From Neisseria yangbaofengii (GTDB taxonomy: Bacteria > Pseudomonadota > Gammaproteobacteria > Burkholderiales > Neisseriaceae): a DNA stretch of 64,000 nucleotides. The DNA lies in NCBI RefSeq assembly GCF_014898075.1, contig NZ_CP062976.1:1426001-1490000 (forward strand). Direction: 5' to 3'. The notes below the pieces were generated by a model, which worked only from the letters and a program-made list of their open reading frames with translations, ran no database searches and was not told where the DNA came from. Positions 58,506 through 64,000 of the stretch are shown piece by piece; position 1 is the stretch's first letter, and every line of letters begins with the position of its first letter. A program made the position numbers and the translations under genes.

Positions 58506-60722
58506 TTACGACTGATTGGCCGAAGCCTGCGCCGTTACTTGAACATTGGGAGTTGCTTGGCGTGCCTGTGTATTATTGCCTTTTTGCACCGCTTTGTTTT
58601 TGTTTTGTTCGTTTTGCATCAGGTTTTGCAAGACCAAATCACGCGGACCGTCCATCACTACTTTGCCGTTGTCCATGACAATAATGCGGTTAACGATTTG
58701 TAATACTTGCGGGCGGTGTGTTACCAAAACCATAGTGCGGTCTTTGCCCCATTGCGCAATCGCATTCAACGCCATCCGCTCGGTGGCTTGGTCAAGGCTG
58801 GTGGTCGGCTCATCCAATAAAACCACTTTCGGATTACGCAATGTCATACGCGCCAAAGCAATAATTTGTTTTTGGCCGCCTGACAAGCCTAAGCCGTCTT
58901 CACCTAAAGGCATATCCAAACCGCGCGGGTGGCTGCGGATAATTTTATCCAAGCCGAAACGTTTTAAAGCATTCAGTAAATCCTGGTCGGTAGAATAGCC
59001 ATCGGTACGCGCCAAATCCATGTTCTCACGCAAAGTACCCAAAAACAAGCGCGGCGCTTGACTCAATAAAACTACTTGATTACGCAGGAAATTAGGATCC
59101 AATTGGCGCATATCTACGCCATCTAAGGTCACATTGCCTCTATCTGTATCGTAAAGGCCGCTGGCCAATTTCAACATGGTACTCTTACCGCTACCGATAC
59201 GGCCCAAAATACCGACTTTCTCACCCGGTTTGATCGTGACACGCAAATCGCTTACTGCTGCATTGGCATCGTCTTGATATTTAAACGATACATTTTCAAA
59301 AGTAATCGCGCCTTGAACATTATCCAAAGTGATATATTTACGTTCCGGGCTACGTTCAATCGGACGTTCAACAATTTCATTAATACCCTGCAATGCTAAT
59401 TTTGCTTGCTGGAAGCGGGTTGCCAAACCGGCAATTTGTGCCAATGGCGCCAAGGCACGACCTGATAAAATCACCGAAGCAATCAGTGCACCCATGGTGA
59501 TACGGTCGGCAGTATTTTCCGCATGAATCAGATAAGTACCCACCAACACCAAGAATACGGTATTTAATTGCTGCATGCCCACGGCAAAGTTAACCATAAA
59601 ATTGCTGGTATCTTTAACTTTAATCGCAGAAGCTGAAGTTTTGGCAGTGTATTCGTCCCAACGTTGTTGCGCCCATGAAGTCGCATTGTTGGTTTTGAGT
59701 GTTTCAATGCCTTCGATGGCTTCAACGGCCAAGCCCGAACGTTGCGAACCTTCTTTCATCGATTCATTGATGTGGCGTGACAGCGGGCGTTGCACCAAAA
59801 AGCCGACGATAATCACAATCGGAATGATGGTCAAAGGCACCAAAGCCAATTTACCGCCGACGATACCGATTACGGTGATAAACAGCAATAAAAACGGCAA
59901 ATCGACCAAAGTCAACAAGCTGGCGCTGGTCATAAATTCGCGTACCGATTCAAATTCGCGCAAGTTATTCGCATACGAACCCGAAGAAGCCGGACGCTCA
60001 GCCAGACGCAAAGCCATCACACGGCGGAACAAGGCTGAGCTGATGATTAAGTCGGCTTTTTTACCGGCAATATCAGTCAAGTGACCACGGATCATTTTAG
60101 CGGCAAATTCAAACGTAATCGCTAACACCACACCAATACTCAATACCCATAAAGTTTCATAAGCTTGGTTTGGAATCACGCGGTCGTAAACGTTCATCAC
60201 ATATAAAGAGCTGACCAAAGCCAAGAAGTTGATGATGAACGTTGCCAAAATTACTTGATAGTAATAACCACGGAAACGCCAAATCACCTTCCAAAACCAT
60301 GCTTTAGGCAGATGGTATTCCGGCAGCTCCGAGCGGGTATCCGACACCATTTTCGGCTTAATAAACCAGCAATAGCCCAAATACAGCACCGATAATTGCT
60401 CGTGATCCAGCTCTTGTTCCAAGCCGTCCACTTGGCGGATGTGGTATTTACGCACCTTACCCGCACCTTTGATTTGGGTAATCACGGCTGCTTCTTCGTT
60501 GTGCAGAATAATCAGCACAGGCGCGGCCAAAGACGGAATGTCTTCCAAATTGCGTTTTGATAAGGTATTTTCAAAACCGTGGCTACGCAAGACTTCGGTG
60601 AGAGAGTGATAGTTGGCATTCAGTTTTTTATCCCGCACAACCTCTGCCGAGAGCGCTGCTTCCGACACAGGAGCCCCTAATAAGCGGGTAACTAATGCAA
60701 CATGTTCAATAATAGCTTTCAT
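58506..60722 (-). CDS. Type I secretion ABC transporter (LapB-like)
   Basis: A 738-residue protein: N-terminal C39-like domain (1-130) without the catalytic Cys, so a docking domain only; six membrane helices (about 155-430); nucleotide-binding domain with Walker A GRIGSGKST (about 512), signature LSGGQKQ (about 616) and Walker B VVLLDEPTTSLD (about 637). The C-terminal tail is Gln/Ala-rich and low in complexity. It would export an RTX adhesin or toxin; none is encoded in the window. Confidence 0.9.
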   Translation of the reverse strand: MKAIIEHVALVTRLLGAPVSEAALSAEVVRDKKLNANYHSLTEVLRSHGFENTLSKRNLEDIPSLAAPVLIILHNEEAAVITQIKGAGKVRKYHIRQVDGLEQELDHEQLSVLYLGYCWFIKPKMVSDTRSELPEYHLPKAWFWKVIWRFRGYYYQVILATFIINFLALVSSLYVMNVYDRVIPNQAYETLWVLSIGVVLAITFEFAAKMIRGHLTDIAGKKADLIISSALFRRVMALRLAERPASSGSYANNLREFESVREFMTSASLLTLVDLPFLLLFITVIGIVGGKLALVPLTIIPIVIIVGFLVQRPLSRHINESMKEGSQRSGLAVEAIEGIETLKTNNATSWAQQRWDEYTAKTSASAIKVKDTSNFMVNFAVGMQQLNTVFLVLVGTYLIHAENTADRITMGALIASVILSGRALAPLAQIAGLATRFQQAKLALQGINEIVERPIERSPERKYITLDNVQGAITFENVSFKYQDDANAAVSDLRVTIKPGEKVGILGRIGSGKSTMLKLASGLYDTDRGNVTLDGVDMRQLDPNFLRNQVVLLSQAPRLFLGTLRENMDLARTDGYSTDQDLLNALKRFGLDKIIRSHPRGLDMPLGEDGLGLSGGQKQIIALARMTLRNPKVVLLDEPTTSLDQATERMALNAIAQWGKDRTMVLVTHRPQVLQIVNRIIVMDNGKVVMDGPRDLVLQNLMQNEQNKNKAVQKGNNTQARQATPNVQVTAQASANQS

Positions 60723-60760
60723 GATGATGGATTCACGTAATGATGATAAGTTTTCTGATG

Positions 60761-62053
60761 TTATTGCTGTACACCGGCCCAGTTGGCCACTTGCGACTGT
60801 GTGACCAGGTATTCCAAAGCGGCGTCACGGAAATCGTTGTGCGCAGTGATGTTTTCCTGCTCGATTCGCGATAATTCGGTGTAGGCGCCCAATACATCGG
60901 TCAAGGTACGGCGGGCGATTCGGAATTGCAGCTCGTAAGTTTTCACCACATCTTTTTGCGCGGCAATGTGTTGCGATGTAATTTCGGCACGCTGTTCGCT
61001 TTGTCTCATGTCGATTTCAGCGGTTTGTGCCTTTTCGTTGATATCACGGAGGATTTGTTCGGATTTAGATTCAGCCGCAATCAAAGCATGTGCATTTTTC
61101 TGCACATTGTGGCGGGCAGCAATATCCAACACATTCCAAGCCACATTTAAATAAAGTTGCTTGGTTTCTTTGGTGGCATTGCCTTCCAAATTGATGGCAG
61201 GCAGGCGTTGGGATTTGGAAACATCCAACTCAGCTTCCACGCTCTCTTGCTCGGCAATTTGCGCCTGATAAGACGGATTAATGTTTTTATCCGGATTGTG
61301 ATAGGTTTGCACCAAGCTGGTCGACGTATCGCTGCGGAATGGGTCGCTCAAATCGGCCTCTGTCATTTTTTTGCCGGTATAGCGCGACAAACGGCTCAAT
61401 GCCAACTCCATAGTGCGGCGTTGTTGCGAAATGGTGGTTTCCACTTGCAATTGTCGCGCTCTGGCCTCAATCAGTTCTGAACGGCGGCCGCTGTCATATT
61501 TCGCAATAACATTCAAATCTTTCAAAAGGTTATTGTGACGAACCAAGCTTTGCTGATTGACCAGCAACATTTCCTTAGCGCGTAAAGCAGTCAGGTATAG
61601 TTTCCCCACTTCCCTACCCAATTGCTCTTGGGTTTCAAAATATTTGTGTTTGTAGTATTTCTCTTTGCTTTTATCACGGCGCACAGCCGCTTCGATACCG
61701 CCCCAAGAATAGAGATTGAGCGTACCGCGCATACCCAAGCCGCCGTCCATGTCATCGCTTCGGTCTTTGTTTTTTTCAGCTAATACTTGAACACCGGTCA
61801 AGGTCAATATCGGATAATGACCGGCACGGGTGGCTTTGGTGGTGCTTTTCGCAGATTCTTCAGTGGCTTTCGCTTCCAACACAGTCGGATCGGAAAGCAT
61901 GGAGGCTTTTAGAATATCTTTAAGATCGTGCGCAGAAACAGTTTGCGCAGACATCACGCAGACAATCGAGAATAAAGAGATTTTTTTCAGAAACCCCGAT
62001 TGGCGGGCGCTGAACGGCATGAGACGGGGAAATGGGGTTTGTATATGATTCAC
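60761..62053 (-). CDS. TolC-family outer-membrane channel
   Basis: A 430-residue protein with a signal region ending in SAQTVSAHDL (about 35-45) and two TolC repeats of long helices, including KLYLTALRAKEMLLVNQQSL and VKTYELQFRIARRTLTDVLG with the LGAYTEL motif. It forms the exit duct for the type I system. It is the first gene of the operon, 38 bases before the ABC gene. Confidence 0.9.
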   Translation of the reverse strand: MNHIQTPFPRLMPFSARQSGFLKKISLFSIVCVMSAQTVSAHDLKDILKASMLSDPTVLEAKATEESAKSTTKATRAGHYPILTLTGVQVLAEKNKDRSDDMDGGLGMRGTLNLYSWGGIEAAVRRDKSKEKYYKHKYFETQEQLGREVGKLYLTALRAKEMLLVNQQSLVRHNNLLKDLNVIAKYDSGRRSELIEARARQLQVETTISQQRRTMELALSRLSRYTGKKMTEADLSDPFRSDTSTSLVQTYHNPDKNINPSYQAQIAEQESVEAELDVSKSQRLPAINLEGNATKETKQLYLNVAWNVLDIAARHNVQKNAHALIAAESKSEQILRDINEKAQTAEIDMRQSEQRAEITSQHIAAQKDVVKTYELQFRIARRTLTDVLGAYTELSRIEQENITAHNDFRDAALEYLVTQSQVANWAGVQQ

Positions 62054-62306
62054 AACAAGTGTATCCGTATATGTGTTTGTTATGGGCTAAGAAATTCTTG
62101 TAATTTAATTGGTTGGCAGCCTGTTAATGTTCGCAGCATATCATCATATTTAACATTTCTCATCATTTCTCAGATAAAAGGTATCGATAAGCTACCAAAA
62201 GTACACATTTTTTTATACTGTCAGCGAAGTGATTATTTATTTACAGTCAGAACCAACAAATAACCATTTATCGAGTGATAATGCAGTACAAATCATACAA
62301 AACAAG

Positions 62307-62330
62307 AGGCCGTCTGAAACGGCCTCTTGC
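62307..62330. terminator. Uptake-sequence hairpin after suhB
   Basis: AGAGGCCGT-CTGAA-ACGGCCTCT: a 9-bp stem that contains one DUS and its own partial complement, between suhB (leftward) and the gap upstream of the tolC-like gene. The 289-base gap 62,054-62,342 shows no gene. Confidence 0.55.
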
Positions 62331-62342
62331 AATCAACCTAAC

Positions 62343-63128
62343 TTATTGATGTGCAGCGATAATCTGCAACATTTGCGCCAACACTTTCGGATTACCGGCC
62401 ACCACGTCACCGGTTTCCAACCAGTTCTCGTTGCCCTTCATGTCGGTCACAATGCCGCCTGCTTCTTGCACAATCAATGCACCGGCAGCAATATCCCAAG
62501 GCTTCAAGTTAAATTCAAAGAAACCGTCCAAACGGCCGCAAGCCACGGCGCACAAATCCAATGCAGCTGCACCTTCACGACGACCGCCTGCGGTTTTCGA
62601 CAAGAAATCTTTCAAAATAACCAAGTATTTGTCCATCACGCCCTGATCAACCACCGGAAAACCTGTACCAATCAAGCAACGGTTTAACTCGATGCGGCCG
62701 GAAACACGGATACGGCGGTCATTCAGCAATGCGCCTTTGCCGCGCGATGCCATATACAAATCATTGCGCTCGGGTGCGTAAACCAAAGCTTCTTGCAACA
62801 CACCTTTGTGCAGCAGCGCCATAGAAATCGCATATTGGGGATGACCGTGCAGGAAATTAGTAGTACCGTCCAAAGGATCGATAATCCATTCGTATTCGGC
62901 ATTGTCTTTACCGTGAGAACCGGTTTCTTCGCAGGTAATTTTGTGATGCGGGTAGGCTTCTTTGAGCGCTTCCACCAGAATCATTTCCGATTCACGATCA
63001 ACATTGGAAACAAAATCGTTGAAGGCTTTGCTGTCGATTTTGACAGTATCCAGATTGCCGCCGGCACGGGTCATCATCTGGCCGGCACGACGGGCGGCTT
63101 TAAAGGCAGTATTTAAAATCGGATTCAT
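62343..63128 (-). CDS. suhB: Inositol-1-monophosphatase family protein SuhB
   Basis: A 261-residue protein with the metal-binding motifs CEETG (about 66-70), WIIDPLDGTTNFLHG (about 81-95) and WDIAAGALIVQEAGG (about 212-226). SuhB dephosphorylates inositol monophosphates and also joins the ribosomal RNA antitermination complex. ATG at 63128 is the family start; an upstream extension is unlikely. Confidence 0.93.
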   Translation of the reverse strand: MNPILNTAFKAARRAGQMMTRAGGNLDTVKIDSKAFNDFVSNVDRESEMILVEALKEAYPHHKITCEETGSHGKDNAEYEWIIDPLDGTTNFLHGHPQYAISMALLHKGVLQEALVYAPERNDLYMASRGKGALLNDRRIRVSGRIELNRCLIGTGFPVVDQGVMDKYLVILKDFLSKTAGGRREGAAALDLCAVACGRLDGFFEFNLKPWDIAAGALIVQEAGGIVTDMKGNENWLETGDVVAGNPKVLAQMLQIIAAHQ

Positions 63129-63234
63129 GGGTTTCTTTCTAAATAAGGTACAATACCGCCTGACGCGTAGCAACCGCACACGCACCAAGCGCAACGTTTT
63201 CACGTTTCCAATGTTGTTAAAGAACGTTTCATAT

Positions 63235-63270
63235 TTTCAGACGGCCTATTTTTGATAAAGGCCGTCTGAA
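63235..63270. other. Inverted DUS pair in the suhB-trmJ divergent gap
   Basis: TTTCAGACGGCCT and AAAGGCCGTCTGAAA are separated by about nine bases. Because the two genes diverge, it cannot be their terminator and probably acts only as uptake signal or insulates the promoters. Confidence 0.5.
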
Positions 63271-63323
63271 AGAAATGGAAGTATGCTGCATTATAACCGA
63301 TTAGCTTTGAAACCGAAACAAAC

Positions 63324-64000
63324 ATGATTGCCAAACCCGCCCTGCCCGACTATTTAAACCACATCCACATCATTCTCACACGCACCAGCCATCCGGCCAA
63401 CATCGGTTCGGCCGCACGCGCAATGAAAACCATGGGTTTGCACAAGCTCACCATTGTCGCGCCCAACCTGATGGCCACGCCGATGACGGAACATCCGCCC
63501 GTCTTCGATCCGCAAAATCCGCAAAATTTTCAGTTACCGGAAGAAAGCTTCACACTGGCGTCAGGTGCGGCGGATGTATTGGCCAATGCCAAAATTGCCG
63601 CCACTTTGGACGAAGCCCTGGCCGATACCACCATCAGTTGCGCGCTCACCAGCCGCCGCCGCGAAATTACCGCACCGCTGCAAACTCCACGTCAGTTGGT
63701 ACCCGAATTATTGCAAGCCGCGGCCGACGGCGAAGAAGTAGCCTTGGTATTCGGCAACGAAACCTTCGGCCTGTCGATTGAAGAAGTGCAAGCCTGCAAC
63801 CGCTTGATGACTATCAACGGCAATCCTGATTATTTCTCACTGAATCTTGCCCAAGCCGTACAAGTAGTGTGTTACGAAATTTTCAGCCAAACCGATGTTC
63901 CGATGACGCATTTGCAGCAAGAAGACCATGCCGCCACTCACGAGCAAATCAAAGGCATGGTGTCGCACATGGAATCATTAATGCATGATGTGGACTTTTT
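63324..64000 (+). CDS. trmJ: tRNA (cytidine/uridine-2'-O-)-methyltransferase TrmJ, partial
   Basis: The first 225 codons of a SPOUT methylase. The N-terminus ILTRTSHPANIGSAARAMKTMGL and the knot-forming GEEVALVFGNETFGLSIEE and NPDYFSLNLAQAVQVVCYEI are diagnostic of TrmJ, which methylates position 32 of tRNAs. The gene runs off the window end. It diverges from suhB. Confidence 0.92.
   Translation, partial: MIAKPALPDYLNHIHIILTRTSHPANIGSAARAMKTMGLHKLTIVAPNLMATPMTEHPPVFDPQNPQNFQLPEESFTLASGAADVLANAKIAATLDEALADTTISCALTSRRREITAPLQTPRQLVPELLQAAADGEEVALVFGNETFGLSIEEVQACNRLMTINGNPDYFSLNLAQAVQVVCYEIFSQTDVPMTHLQQEDHAATHEQIKGMVSHMESLMHDVDF

Overview
The window comes from a Neisseriaceae chromosome, most likely Neisseria or a close relative. 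The 12-base DNA uptake sequence AGGCCGTCTGAA (AG-DUS dialect) occurs throughout, often as inverted pairs that double as terminators. The host genes (mreBCD-PBP2-rodA, gatCAB, radA, glnD, suhB, trmJ) are typical of this family.

Bases 1 to about 37,400 are a Mu-like transposable prophage whose left end lies outside the window. (a) Leftward, 1-3068: a late operon with endolysin, small secreted protein, holin, Rz/Rz1, DksA-like zinc finger, gp25/gp26/gp27-like proteins and the first codons of the large terminase. (b) Leftward, 3070-5700: the repressor, then a 35-codon ORF, a lipoprotein and three AT-rich membrane-associated or unknown genes that look like lysogeny-expressed cargo. (c) Rightward, 5711-14,527: operator/promoter, early regulators, a DD35E transposase, an ExeA/MuB-type ATPase, small early genes, a phage HU, a gp16-family protein and a Mor/C-family activator. 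(d) Rightward, 14,742-35,741: protease/scaffold, capsid, then a contractile tail of P2/Mu type (sheath, tube, chaperone with frameshift, tape measure, U, X, D, V, W, J, I), a collar-type fibre and a second module with a peptidase-like protein and a 1,052-residue spike. (e) 35,849-36,850: a Com-like zinc finger and a Dam-type DNA adenine methylase, the counterpart of the Mu com-mom region. Compared with Mu, the lysis/terminase block has moved to the other side of the early region and is inverted.

The most striking observation is a five-copy late-promoter module (2991-3068 on the minus strand; 14,668, 20,679, 26,936 and 31,759 on the plus strand). Each copy has the dyad TTTTAA-N6-TTAAAA (or a near match), exactly 21 bp, a -10-like hexamer, then an inverted repeat that abuts a T-run. 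In four of five copies the T-run touches the start codon. I propose that the Mor/C-like protein at 14,186 activates all five, and that the element is at once a terminator for read-through, a promoter and a ribosome binding site.

Bases 37,400-64,000 are host: a cysteine-tailed micro-protein, an acyl-CoA dehydrogenase-like gene, radA, an IS3-family element inserted in a DUS terminator, marC, rodA-mrdA-mreD-mreC-mreB, gatC-gatA, a decayed VirK/DUF535 gene, gatB, a decayed ferredoxin-reductase gene, an XRE regulator, glnD, a type I secretion operon, suhB and a partial trmJ. No tRNA, rRNA or CRISPR array was seen.
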